A DNA stretch of 64,000 bases. Source: Actinomyces sp. ph3. GTDB taxonomy: Bacteria; Actinomycetota; Actinomycetes; Actinomycetales; Actinomycetaceae. The translations under genes were made by a program, and so were the position numbers. Under the pieces are notes generated by a model that worked only from the letters and a program-made list of their open reading frames with translations, made no database searches and was not told where the DNA came from. Where the stretch lies: positions 62,001 through 126,000 of the forward strand of contig NZ_CAGY01000008.1 of NCBI RefSeq assembly GCF_000308055.1, in the 5' to 3' direction. The number at the start of each line of letters is the position of its first letter. Position 1 is the stretch's first letter. This document shows positions 34,639 through 42,729 of this stretch, in pieces.

Positions 34639-36939
34639 TCAGTTCTTCTTGCGACGCAGAGCAAGCCCTGCACCACCCAAGGCAAGAGCAGCCAAAACTG
34701 CAATTCCAGCTACGGAACCGGTCTTCGCAAGCTTCTTGCCCTTCGGGGCCTTCGGGTTCACCGCGGTGTTCGGCGTTGCAGGCTGCGCAGCGGCGGGGCA
34801 AGCCACCGACACGGTCAAACCTGCGGCCTCGGGAACGACGGTCCCAAAGTCGGTCTCAACGGTGACGGGCAGGGAGAGCACTCCCCCTTCGGGCTTGGCA
34901 GCGCACACCGACATCGGCAGCGAGGCCTTCAAAGTTGCCTGGCCTGCGCCATCGGTCGTGATGACCGAGGCTTCGTCTGAGGCATGCAATTCACGCAGCG
35001 AGTTATCGACACTTGCGCTGGCGACAACCGACCCGAAGGAGACCTTGACATTCTGAGTCTTTCCGGGGCCCTCGGAGAAGGACAGGCCGCGCAAAGGCAC
35101 AGTGAATTCCTGATCGGGAGTAAGCGTATCGCTGGGGAGCGTCACGCCGATTGCCTGCTTGAGGGTGGCAGCCTTAATGCCGTTGTGTGCACCCAGGTAC
35201 TCGTTGAACTTATCGCGGTCGAGGTTACCCAAAACTGTCTTCGTGCCACGGGTCAGCGCCGGGAAGGTGTCACCACCTGCGAGCAAGAAGGTAACGGATC
35301 CAACCGTGTACTCCTTGTTCATATCAATGGGCGCACCGTTGACCAGCAGCGAGGTAATGCGCTCGCCGTAAGGCTTCGAGGCATCGTAGGTGTACTGAAC
35401 ATTCTTCGACAGGCCAAGCTTGAGCAGCGGGCGCGAGTTCTGAGAATTCAGGTTCGTCTTCCACTGTTCTTCCAGAGCATCCTTCACATCGGAGCCCTTG
35501 ATGGTTACATATCCCAGCTCGTTCGAGAAGGGCATGACATCGTAGCTCTGCTTGTAGGTGATGGTGCCATCGCTACCGGGTTCGAGATCCGCACGCAGAC
35601 CACCGGCATTGATCATGCCGATATCAACGGGGTTCCCATCGGCTGTGCGAATTGTTTCACGCATTGCATCGGCAGCAAGGTTGCCCAGCGTCGATTCGAT
35701 ACCGCGGTTACCGCCCTTTTCGATGCTTCCATCGGGGGCCTCGAAAATACCGCGGTGGAAGCTCTCGGTGTATCCACGTGCCACAACTTCAGCGCCGGCT
35801 ACTGCCGAGGCCTGCTGCGCGCGGGTCACGACGGCCTTTGTCTCGGGGTCTTCACCGCATTCGTATACGGTTGCAGCGGGGATCAGCTTGGTATCGGCCT
35901 TAACGACCTTTCCGGTCGCCGTGTCGTAGGAGATCTGGATCAGACCCAGGTTATCCGTGTAGGAACCCGAGGCCACACCCGCGAGAAGCGGATTTGCAGA
36001 GGTGAGCGTGACCGGCGAATCGACGTGGTCGAACTCGTAAGGCACGTGCGTGTCACCGCCCATGAGGCCGTCAACATCGGCGCTCATCTTCGGGTAGTTA
36101 TTCTTCACGTCATCATCGAGCATGGCGATGACGATCTGTGCGGTTCCATCCTGCTTGAGCTTCTTTGCCAGGGTGTTGATCTTGGCGATCGGATCGTTGA
36201 AGGTCAAACCCGCTGTGGTTCCGGGGCTGAGCTTATAGGGCACGTCCCCAGCGATCGCACCAATAAATGCAACCGTTACTCCCGAGGGAGAGGTCCACAG
36301 CTTGTACTCTCCCAGGTAAGGAGTTCCCGAGCCCCAGGTTCCCATTCCGTCAACGTTTGCAGCCAGGTAGGGGAAATTCGTCTGAACAAACTCAGAGGGG
36401 TTCGATCCATCAACACGCTGCTTGAAGACAGCCTGCCCCATATCGAGCTCATGGTTACCCATGGTCGATGCCAAGGGGTGCATCGTATTGAGGGCCTCGA
36501 TGGTCGGGTTATCCTTCAGCGCACCCGAAGTGTAGGGAGATGCACCAATGTTGTCACCCAACAGGGTGAAGCTTGAGTTCGGATTCGTCGCCTTTGCTTT
36601 CTTAAGGTAGCAATTCATCGCCGGAAGACCCGATTCGCTGATCTTCTTGGTCTTGCGATCCTTTTGCGGCTCAATGTGTCCGTGCACATCGGTCAGGTTG
36701 TACAGGTCCAAGGTGACGATATCGGAAGCTCCGCGATCCGTTCCGGCTGCGGGGGCCGGGTCAGGAGTCGCCTCGCTTGCCGAGGCCTCGGCAGTGGGGG
36801 TGGCGGCAGGAGCCTCGGTGCTCGCTTCCGCCGTTGGGGTGGCGTCGCTAGCAGGCTCCGCGAGCGCAGTCAGCGGGGTTGCAAAGAGCGCGAGTGCCGC
36901 ACCGGTTGCAATCGCCACTCGTCGTGAAGTGGTGAACAT
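34639..36939 (-). CDS. Cell-wall-anchored 5'-nucleotidase/metallophosphatase
   Basis: A 766-residue exported protein. An N-terminal signal peptide (about 1-28, ending LTALAEP) and a Thr/Ala/Glu-rich spacer (about 28-70) precede the calcineurin-like phosphatase domain, with TDVHGHIE, LLGDNIGASP, MGNHELDMG and MGGDTHVPYE as metal-binding motifs. The 5'-nucleotidase C-terminal domain (about 390-570) follows. The C-terminus has a sortase signal: LAKTG (737-741), a hydrophobic segment and RRKK. UshA-like enzymes strip phosphate from extracellular nucleotides. With the nuclease upstream and the nucleoside importer downstream on the same strand, it probably makes importable nucleosides. 33 bases separate it from the nuclease gene. 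Confidence 0.92.
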   Translation of the reverse strand: MFTTSRRVAIATGAALALFATPLTALAEPASDATPTAEASTEAPAATPTAEASASEATPDPAPAAGTDRGASDIVTLDLYNLTDVHGHIEPQKDRKTKKISESGLPAMNCYLKKAKATNPNSSFTLLGDNIGASPYTSGALKDNPTIEALNTMHPLASTMGNHELDMGQAVFKQRVDGSNPSEFVQTNFPYLAANVDGMGTWGSGTPYLGEYKLWTSPSGVTVAFIGAIAGDVPYKLSPGTTAGLTFNDPIAKINTLAKKLKQDGTAQIVIAMLDDDVKNNYPKMSADVDGLMGGDTHVPYEFDHVDSPVTLTSANPLLAGVASGSYTDNLGLIQISYDTATGKVVKADTKLIPAATVYECGEDPETKAVVTRAQQASAVAGAEVVARGYTESFHRGIFEAPDGSIEKGGNRGIESTLGNLAADAMRETIRTADGNPVDIGMINAGGLRADLEPGSDGTITYKQSYDVMPFSNELGYVTIKGSDVKDALEEQWKTNLNSQNSRPLLKLGLSKNVQYTYDASKPYGERITSLLVNGAPIDMNKEYTVGSVTFLLAGGDTFPALTRGTKTVLGNLDRDKFNEYLGAHNGIKAATLKQAIGVTLPSDTLTPDQEFTVPLRGLSFSEGPGKTQNVKVSFGSVVASASVDNSLRELHASDEASVITTDGAGQATLKASLPMSVCAAKPEGGVLSLPVTVETDFGTVVPEAAGLTVSVACPAAAQPATPNTAVNPKAPKGKKLAKTGSVAGIAVLAALALGGAGLALRRKKN

Positions 36940-36972
36940 ATTGTGTGTTCCTCTCGTGATGGTTGGTGAGGG

Positions 36973-39276
36973 TCAGAGGGTCTTACGGCGCAGCGCGCAA
37001 CCGATTGCTGCCAGGGCCAGGGCTCCCGCAATCAGCGGAATGCTTCCCATGACACCGGTCGAGGCCAAAGTGGAGTGCTTCGGAGTTGCTGCGGATTGCG
37101 GGGTGGGCTGCGTGGGAGCGTTCGGGGAGGTGGAGGCCTGCCCCGAAGGCTCGCTGGTCGGTGCAACACTTGGATTGTTGATCGGAGTGATGAGGTTCAA
37201 ACCGATGATTTCAGGATTGTGGTCCGAGGCGCGGTAGGGGTTATCGGCCTCGAAGGCCAGGTAGGCGTTGTAGTTGGCACGCGAGTATTCGAAGGCAATG
37301 CTCTCTTGCGCGTTCACGGCCCAAGACTTCACCTCGGTGATCAGCGGGTGTGCTGCAGAGTTTGCAAAGACGTGGTCCATGGATCCGGAGCGACCGCCAT
37401 AGACGTAGGAAGAGTCGCCGTGACCTGACTCGTGGGTCCACCCAGCATCGGTGAGAACCTTCAGCGGATCTTCTTTGGAATAGGCGTTGAAGTCACCGAC
37501 AAGCAGTGTCGGGGTTCCGTTGAAACTCTGTGCGAAGGTGGCAAGTGCGCGAGCCTGCTTGACGCGGACTCCATTGGAGTTCCCCTGACCATCACCATTG
37601 TCAGTGTTTGCTGCTGCTTCCGCGCCGGACAAGTTCTTGGGTGCAGATCCCTTAGACTTGAAGTGGTTGGCAATTACAACAAAGTTCTTGCCTTCGTGGT
37701 TTGCATCAGTGATCGGCTTGAATTCTTGAGCCAGGGGCTGACGCGCGAGGCCCGTGTATGCCGGATCGTCGTAAATGACGGAGTCCCCGACCGGGGCGAT
37801 CTTTGCCTTCTTGTAGATGAAAGCAATGCGGATGACGTCTTCGTTTGCCGGAACGGTTGAGGGGCTGGGGACATAGGCCCAGACCTCGGATCCGGCAGCG
37901 GCATTGAGTGCATTGACGAGGCTCTTGAGCGCACCGTCACGGTCACTACTGACACCGGAGGCTACGGGGTTTTCGATTTCTTCCAGTGCCACAACATCGG
38001 CATCAATCGTGTTAATCGCCTGAACGATCTTGGTCTGCTGGTTCGCAAAAGCCAGCGATGACCAGGCGCCGCGGAGCTTGCAGTTCTTGTCGGTCACGTA
38101 CTTGTGGTTGCGGTCTTCGTATCCCTTGCATCCGGGTTCGTTTTCACCCAGATCAGAGAAGTAGTTGAGGACGTTGAAGGTTGCGACCTTGGTATCACCG
38201 CTCACTGTTGGAACAGCTGGACGCTCCCCCCTGATGGCGACCGGGGAACGGTCGGGGTAACCAGCGGTCATCTGCGTGGGCTGGAAAACGAAGCTTCCAA
38301 AGCGTGATTCCAAGACAACGGGTTTGGTGAAAGTGACGTGGTAGCCCACGCGAGCAGGTGCTCCGTTCGCCAAGTAGGCGTAGCGCTCTTTGTGCCCGTT
38401 CTGCTTGAAATTCGTCAGGTCCGTGGTCGAGGCGTCGTCCAGATCAATAGTCTTTGCAGCGTTTTCTGCCTCGTAGGCTTGAGCAGCAGTGCCGGGGGCA
38501 ACAACGTCGGTTGCGGTACGCAATACCTCGGTTCCGGGGGTCAGCGAGAGCGTCCCGTAGCGGTTCGTCTTGTAGTTATCGGTAATTGTCCACGTGTCCT
38601 TGGGCAAAACCAGCATGGATTCAAGCGCTTCCATCTGATCGCGCGTCGGCACACCGCTCACTTCCGTGGGTTTAACGGGATCACATCCACTAACTGCTGT
38701 GATCGCTTGTGGAAGCAGTTGAGTCAGACTCTGGGTTGAGGCGGTTTCATTCTTAACACCCGCATATTCAGCAACCTTGCCTTTGACGACAACACAGTCA
38801 CCGATGGAAGGCATTGATGCAGAGGACTTCCCCATAAAAACGAAGAGGCCATCGGAGGTGCTTCGCGTAGGATCCCAAGTCCCGCCTGTTCCGGGGGTTT
38901 GGATGGTGAAGCCCTCGAGGCCTTTAAGGTTTGCGTTCTCTCCCTTGGGATAGGCCGCGGTCACAACGCCTTTGGTTTCAACGGTTTGATTAATCAGGTG
39001 AGAGTCATCCCCATCACCGGGGGTTTGGATATCGCCGATGCTTACCAACGTTGGTGCTGCGCGGTCCTCGCCCGGGGCTTGCGAGGCCTCGGCAGTGGGA
39101 AGGGAAGCCGCCTCCTCTGGGGCTGTAGTTACGGTCTCGGGCGCGGGAGATACCGTTTCCGCATCACTTCCTGGTGTTTCACCCCCTGCTGGATCAGCGT
39201 AAGCCACAATCGGCATCCCCATGAGCGAGAGTGTCGCAAGGGTCGTCACCAGTGTCCGATTCTTCGCATGCAGCAT
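36973..39276 (-). CDS. Cell-wall-anchored ExeM/NucH-type extracellular nuclease
   Basis: A 767-residue exported protein: signal peptide (about 1-29, MPIVAYADPA), low-complexity spacer, an OB-like/DUF-type domain around 80-380 (GVVTAAYPKGE, GDCVVVKGKVAEYAG), then an endonuclease/exonuclease/phosphatase domain (about 400-700) with KVATFNVLNYF, ALEEIENP, NHFKSKGS, LLVGDFNAYSKEDPL and SDHNPEIIGL. This order is that of the ExeM/NucH nucleases, which degrade extracellular DNA. It ends in a sortase signal, LASTG (737-741), plus a membrane segment and RRKTL. The ATG at 39276 is chosen because GAGGGAG lies 6 bases before it; an ATG six bases upstream abuts the site. Confidence 0.92.
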   Translation of the reverse strand: MLHAKNRTLVTTLATLSLMGMPIVAYADPAGGETPGSDAETVSPAPETVTTAPEEAASLPTAEASQAPGEDRAAPTLVSIGDIQTPGDGDDSHLINQTVETKGVVTAAYPKGENANLKGLEGFTIQTPGTGGTWDPTRSTSDGLFVFMGKSSASMPSIGDCVVVKGKVAEYAGVKNETASTQSLTQLLPQAITAVSGCDPVKPTEVSGVPTRDQMEALESMLVLPKDTWTITDNYKTNRYGTLSLTPGTEVLRTATDVVAPGTAAQAYEAENAAKTIDLDDASTTDLTNFKQNGHKERYAYLANGAPARVGYHVTFTKPVVLESRFGSFVFQPTQMTAGYPDRSPVAIRGERPAVPTVSGDTKVATFNVLNYFSDLGENEPGCKGYEDRNHKYVTDKNCKLRGAWSSLAFANQQTKIVQAINTIDADVVALEEIENPVASGVSSDRDGALKSLVNALNAAAGSEVWAYVPSPSTVPANEDVIRIAFIYKKAKIAPVGDSVIYDDPAYTGLARQPLAQEFKPITDANHEGKNFVVIANHFKSKGSAPKNLSGAEAAANTDNGDGQGNSNGVRVKQARALATFAQSFNGTPTLLVGDFNAYSKEDPLKVLTDAGWTHESGHGDSSYVYGGRSGSMDHVFANSAAHPLITEVKSWAVNAQESIAFEYSRANYNAYLAFEADNPYRASDHNPEIIGLNLITPINNPSVAPTSEPSGQASTSPNAPTQPTPQSAATPKHSTLASTGVMGSIPLIAGALALAAIGCALRRKTL

Positions 39277-39535
39277 GTGCATCTCCCTCTCAAGGCGAAC
39301 GAATCCGTATGCAGAAAACAGCAGGTACCGTCTGCGAGGACAGAGCAGGCACACTCCCGACCTGTTACCCCAATCACTCAAAAGGTTAGTCCTGCTCAGA
39401 AGACCTAAAGGACGTTTTCACAAAATTTCAGTATCACTTTTGAGAATCCTCAGCTCATCCCCAGATAAAGGGGAATGAGTGTCCATTTTCTGCAACTTTC
39501 TCCACGGCTGAGGGGATATTCACTACTGTGGGAAC

Positions 39536-40348
39536 ATGTCTATACCTACTCCTCCCCCAGTCCAGCCTTCAACGACGCAAGTTCCCACCGAAGCTCAGCC
39601 TCCGGCACTCGCAATTCGTGGCCTCGTGAAGATTTTCGGAAATCTAGTTGCCGTCGCGAACCTCAACCTTGACATCCCCAAGGGCTCCTTTTACGGCTTC
39701 GTCGGCCCCAATGGCGCGGGTAAGACAACCACCCTCAACATGGCAACCGGCCTGCTCACCCCCGATCAGGGAACCGCCTACGTCAATGGAATTGATGTGT
39801 GGAAAGACGATCACGCGGCTCGCGCGCAGCTCGGCGTCATGCCCGACGGCATGCGCTTACTTGACCGCCTCTCAGGCCCAGACTTCCTGGTGCATGTTGG
39901 AATGCTTCGCGGATTGGATCGAGAAACTGCCCGCCAGCGCGCTCACCAACTTCTGGACACCCTGGATCTGACCGATGCAGGAAAGAAACTCATTTCGGAC
40001 TACTCAGCGGGTATGACGAAGAAGATTTCCCTGGCGGCAGCGCTCATTCACGCTCCTTCTCTGCTGGTTCTTGACGAACCCTTCGAGGCCGTTGACCCGG
40101 TTTCGGCGGCAAATATCCGCCAGATATTGCAAGACTTCACCTCTCGCGGGGGAACGGTCATTCTCTCCAGTCACGTCATGGCAACAGTCCAACAGCTGTG
40201 TACGCACGTCGCGGTGATTAATCACGGGCAAGTACTGGCCTCTGGCACGACCGAAGAGGTCGCAGCGGGAATGTCTCTTGACGAACGTTTTGCCCAGCTG
40301 GTTGGCGGCGTTCACACCAGCGAAGGACTGTCATGGCTGGCCAACTGA
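39536..40348 (+). CDS. ABC transporter ATPase
   Basis: A 270-residue ABC ATPase with a proline/threonine-rich N-terminal extension (about 25 residues). The Walker A is GPNGAGKTTT, the Q-loop/MPDGMRLLDRLS region is normal, the signature is the divergent YSAGMTKKISLAAAL, and the Walker B is LLVLDEPFEAVDP with the switch His in SSHVMATV. It pairs with the permease that begins 16 bases before its stop, and together they form an export-type ABC transporter of unknown substrate. There is no Shine-Dalgarno sequence; TACTGT lies 6 bases before the ATG, so it may be leaderless. Confidence 0.92.
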   Translation: MSIPTPPPVQPSTTQVPTEAQPPALAIRGLVKIFGNLVAVANLNLDIPKGSFYGFVGPNGAGKTTTLNMATGLLTPDQGTAYVNGIDVWKDDHAARAQLGVMPDGMRLLDRLSGPDFLVHVGMLRGLDRETARQRAHQLLDTLDLTDAGKKLISDYSAGMTKKISLAAALIHAPSLLVLDEPFEAVDPVSAANIRQILQDFTSRGGTVILSSHVMATVQQLCTHVAVINHGQVLASGTTEEVAAGMSLDERFAQLVGGVHTSEGLSWLAN

Positions 40349-42036
40349 TTCGCATGAAACTGCGCATCATGTGGAATACGGTGCGCAGTCAGACAGCCGT
40401 TTTGATTTTCTCGATCATCGGTATTTTGTACGGTTTGGGTTTCACAGGCTTTGCCTACTTTGGCATTGCCAAGATTGCAACCATGACGATTCAAGCTCCA
40501 TGGGTATTCGTCATGCTGCCAGGCCCCATAATTTTCATGGGCTGGATCATCTGCCCGGTGATCATGGCATCGATGGATAACTCTCTTGAGCCACGCCGAC
40601 TTTCTCCCTTTGTCGCGCCTACGCATCAGCTCGCACGCGCACTTATTGCCGCTTCATGCGTGAGCATCGGCGCAATTTTCTCTGGACTCTTCATCATTCT
40701 TCCCGCCTGGTTTTATCTCTTCCGCGGGCAATGGGCCCTGGCTGCAGGATCACTCCTTGCCGGGCTGCTCACGCTTCTGACCGCAATCGTCTGGGCAAAG
40801 GCCATCACGACTTGGGCTGGAAACCAGATTCAAAAAGATTCGACGCGAAAGAACTTAGCGGGCTTCATCGGGACCATGGTGTTCATTTCTGTCTTCGCAC
40901 CGATGGGGATCTGGTTCCAACTCATTGCCGAGCATTTCTCATATGACACGGTGCTGGCAGCGCTTCCAGTCGTTTACACAACTCCTTTTGGTTCCTTCTT
41001 TGGAGTAGTTGCATCTCTGAGCGAGAGCGACTACCTGATAGCCGGGATCCGTTTCGCGATTGCTGCCGTCACCGCCGGCGCGGCTTGGTTCCTGTGGCTG
41101 AGGGTTCTTGGACCTGCGATGCACGGAGTATCGCGCCCGGTATCTGCGCAGGCTCAGCAGGCAATTAAAGAGGGACGCTATCACGTTGACGAGGAGCGCG
41201 CGTCCAAAGAACGTGAGCAGCAGCGACAGGATTCACGCGCGCTGGGACTCAAGTACGTGCAACGGTGGGAAGCACTTGGTTTCTCACCTCAGAGCGCTTC
41301 CATGGCAACGAAGACCGTTTACTACTGGCTTCATGATTCGCGTCTGTCAACCTCTCTAGCGTCCAGCATTTTCTTCCCCTTCATGGCAGTTCTCATGAGT
41401 TTCCTGATGGACAGCGAGAGCCGCAGTGAGGTGCCCTTCTCCTTCAATTTCTTCCTATACCTTGCTCCTTTGCTCATCGGGACGACAATCGGGGCAAATA
41501 TGCAATATGACTCCACTGCAGCGTGGATTCCTATCGCTTCTGGAGTTCGTGGCGCTCAAGACCGTTTGGGACGCCTGCTTGGTTCCTTGGTGCTGATCAC
41601 TCCGGTTATCCTCATCGCAGATAGCATTGCGAGCACTATCTTGGGTAATACTCTTGCCGACACCGCCTGGGTTTTGGGCTTGTGCATACTTCTTTTGGCC
41701 GCTTCTTCTTCAACGGCAATGATCATCGGAAGCCGCTGGGTCTATCAAGTCCAACAGCCAGGAACCTCTCCCCTAAGTACCCGTGGAACCGGATCGGGCA
41801 TGGTTGCGATGTGGGCGGTCTCGGCTGCAACACTCGGGGGGCTTCTTGGTGCACTTCCCGGGTGGTTGGCTCTGTATTTCGCCGCCGGTCACACAATCGC
41901 ATTCATTGGAGCCTTCGTATTCTCAGTTGTGTGGAGCGCATGCCTTCTGACCATTGCGGTCAAGTGGGGTGGAAAACTCTGGGACCGTTACAAGGTTGAG
42001 ATGCTCAACAAGATGCAGTCCTGGCCCGGAAGATAA
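40333..42036 (+). CDS. ABC transporter permease
   Basis: A 567-residue integral membrane protein with roughly twelve hydrophobic helices in two groups (about 20-270 and 355-550), separated by a charged cytoplasmic loop (about 285-330, KEGRYHVDEERASKEREQQRQD). It resembles the large actinobacterial permeases found next to a single ABC ATPase; the substrate is unknown. It overlaps the ATPase gene by 16 bases, giving tight translational coupling. A strong palindromic terminator follows 106 bases later. Confidence 0.85.
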   Translation: MAGQLIRMKLRIMWNTVRSQTAVLIFSIIGILYGLGFTGFAYFGIAKIATMTIQAPWVFVMLPGPIIFMGWIICPVIMASMDNSLEPRRLSPFVAPTHQLARALIAASCVSIGAIFSGLFIILPAWFYLFRGQWALAAGSLLAGLLTLLTAIVWAKAITTWAGNQIQKDSTRKNLAGFIGTMVFISVFAPMGIWFQLIAEHFSYDTVLAALPVVYTTPFGSFFGVVASLSESDYLIAGIRFAIAAVTAGAAWFLWLRVLGPAMHGVSRPVSAQAQQAIKEGRYHVDEERASKEREQQRQDSRALGLKYVQRWEALGFSPQSASMATKTVYYWLHDSRLSTSLASSIFFPFMAVLMSFLMDSESRSEVPFSFNFFLYLAPLLIGTTIGANMQYDSTAAWIPIASGVRGAQDRLGRLLGSLVLITPVILIADSIASTILGNTLADTAWVLGLCILLLAASSSTAMIIGSRWVYQVQQPGTSPLSTRGTGSGMVAMWAVSAATLGGLLGALPGWLALYFAAGHTIAFIGAFVFSVVWSACLLTIAVKWGGKLWDRYKVEMLNKMQSWPGR

Positions 42037-42059
42037 GCAATATTTCCCCTGGCGCTAGC

Positions 42060-42130
42060 GTTCACTAGTCAACGCTCAGTGTCCAACGCTCGGTATTCAC
42101 TGCTTACTTCTCAGTACTCGATGCTCAGCG
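42060..42130. repeat. Short degenerate direct repeats of a CGCTCAGT-like unit
   Basis: ACGCTCAGT (42072-42080), ACGCTCGGT (42086-42094), TTCTCAGT (42108-42115) and TGCTCAGC (about 42122-42129), interspersed with TTCACT and TACT words, form a low-complexity tract between the permease stop and the terminator. No coding sequence is seen. Confidence 0.45.
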
Positions 42131-42142
42131 AGGGATAAACAT

Positions 42143-42182
42143 AGGGGTGTGGCCCGCAGGAATTCCTGCGGGCCACACCCCT
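42143..42182. terminator. Bidirectional terminator, 40-base perfect palindrome
   Basis: The 20-base arm AGGGGTGTGGCCCGCAGGAA is followed directly by its exact complement. It lies between the convergent permease and DUF1540 genes. Confidence 0.9.
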
Positions 42183-42195
42183 CATTACGCTATGT

Positions 42196-42474
42196 TCAGC
42201 GAGCCTGGTAGGTCAGGCAGTCCGCGCTGGTTGATCCGACGCGAATCGCAGAAGCGGTGCACTCAAGATCGGTGTTGAAGGAGCAATCCGCCTTCTGGCA
42301 GGCACCCACAACGGGGCTCTTACGCTCAAGACCGCCACGAACAGACAGCGGTACGAAGGTAGAGCAGGTGCGTCCGTAGCCGATGGTGACGGCGCCGGCA
42401 GCGCAACCATTGTTGTTGTAGGAGCACTCGGAAACGGAGCAGTCCTGAACCAAGGGAAGGTCGATGGTCGTCAT
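42196..42474 (-). CDS. Cys-rich protein with two DUF1540 domains
   Basis: A 92-residue protein with two copies of the DUF1540 pattern: DCSVSECSYNNNGC...TCSTF (about 9-40) and ACQKADCSFNTDLEC...DCLTY (about 57-90). Each holds four Cys residues with the spacing expected of a small metal-binding fold. The function is unknown. The ATG at 42474 has AAGGAG with 6-base spacing; an upstream in-frame start would add 22 unconserved residues. A partial match to a DtxR/IdeR iron box lies about 170 bases upstream. Confidence 0.85.
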   Translation of the reverse strand: MTTIDLPLVQDCSVSECSYNNNGCAAGAVTIGYGRTCSTFVPLSVRGGLERKSPVVGACQKADCSFNTDLECTASAIRVGSTSADCLTYQAR

Positions 42475-42642
42475 GATGATCTCCTTGAAGAGTCGGAATA
42501 AAGAATGAAGACACTCCAAGAATGACGTAATTAAATTCAAAATCCACTACATCCCATTTTTCCGCGAAATACCGCCACTTTAAGACGCATCGACACGCGA
42601 AATGCAGGAGTATTTACGAAACATTCCAACCTGCTATTGATC

Positions 42643-42661
42643 TAAGGCAAGCCTGCACTGA
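42643..42661. promoter_or_regulatory. Possible DtxR/IdeR-type iron box
   Basis: TAAGGCAAGCCTGCACTGA agrees with the DtxR consensus (TWAGGTTAGSCTAACCTWA) at 14 of 19 positions by my count, in the 255-base gap between the ABC-F gene and the DUF1540 gene. The rest of the gap is AT-rich and shows no gene. Confidence 0.3.
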
Positions 42662-42729
42662 TCAAAGCGAATTTCACCAAAGAACCCGCTGTTTCCCCCT
42701 CTGCATATCCTTTGGCTCAGCGGTTTTGA

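Noticed and set aside
34984-36576. A 530-codon open frame on the plus strand
   Set aside because: It lies wholly opposite the 5'-nucleotidase gene, whose motifs are unambiguous; the antisense product has no recognisable domain. High GC and codon bias produce such frames.
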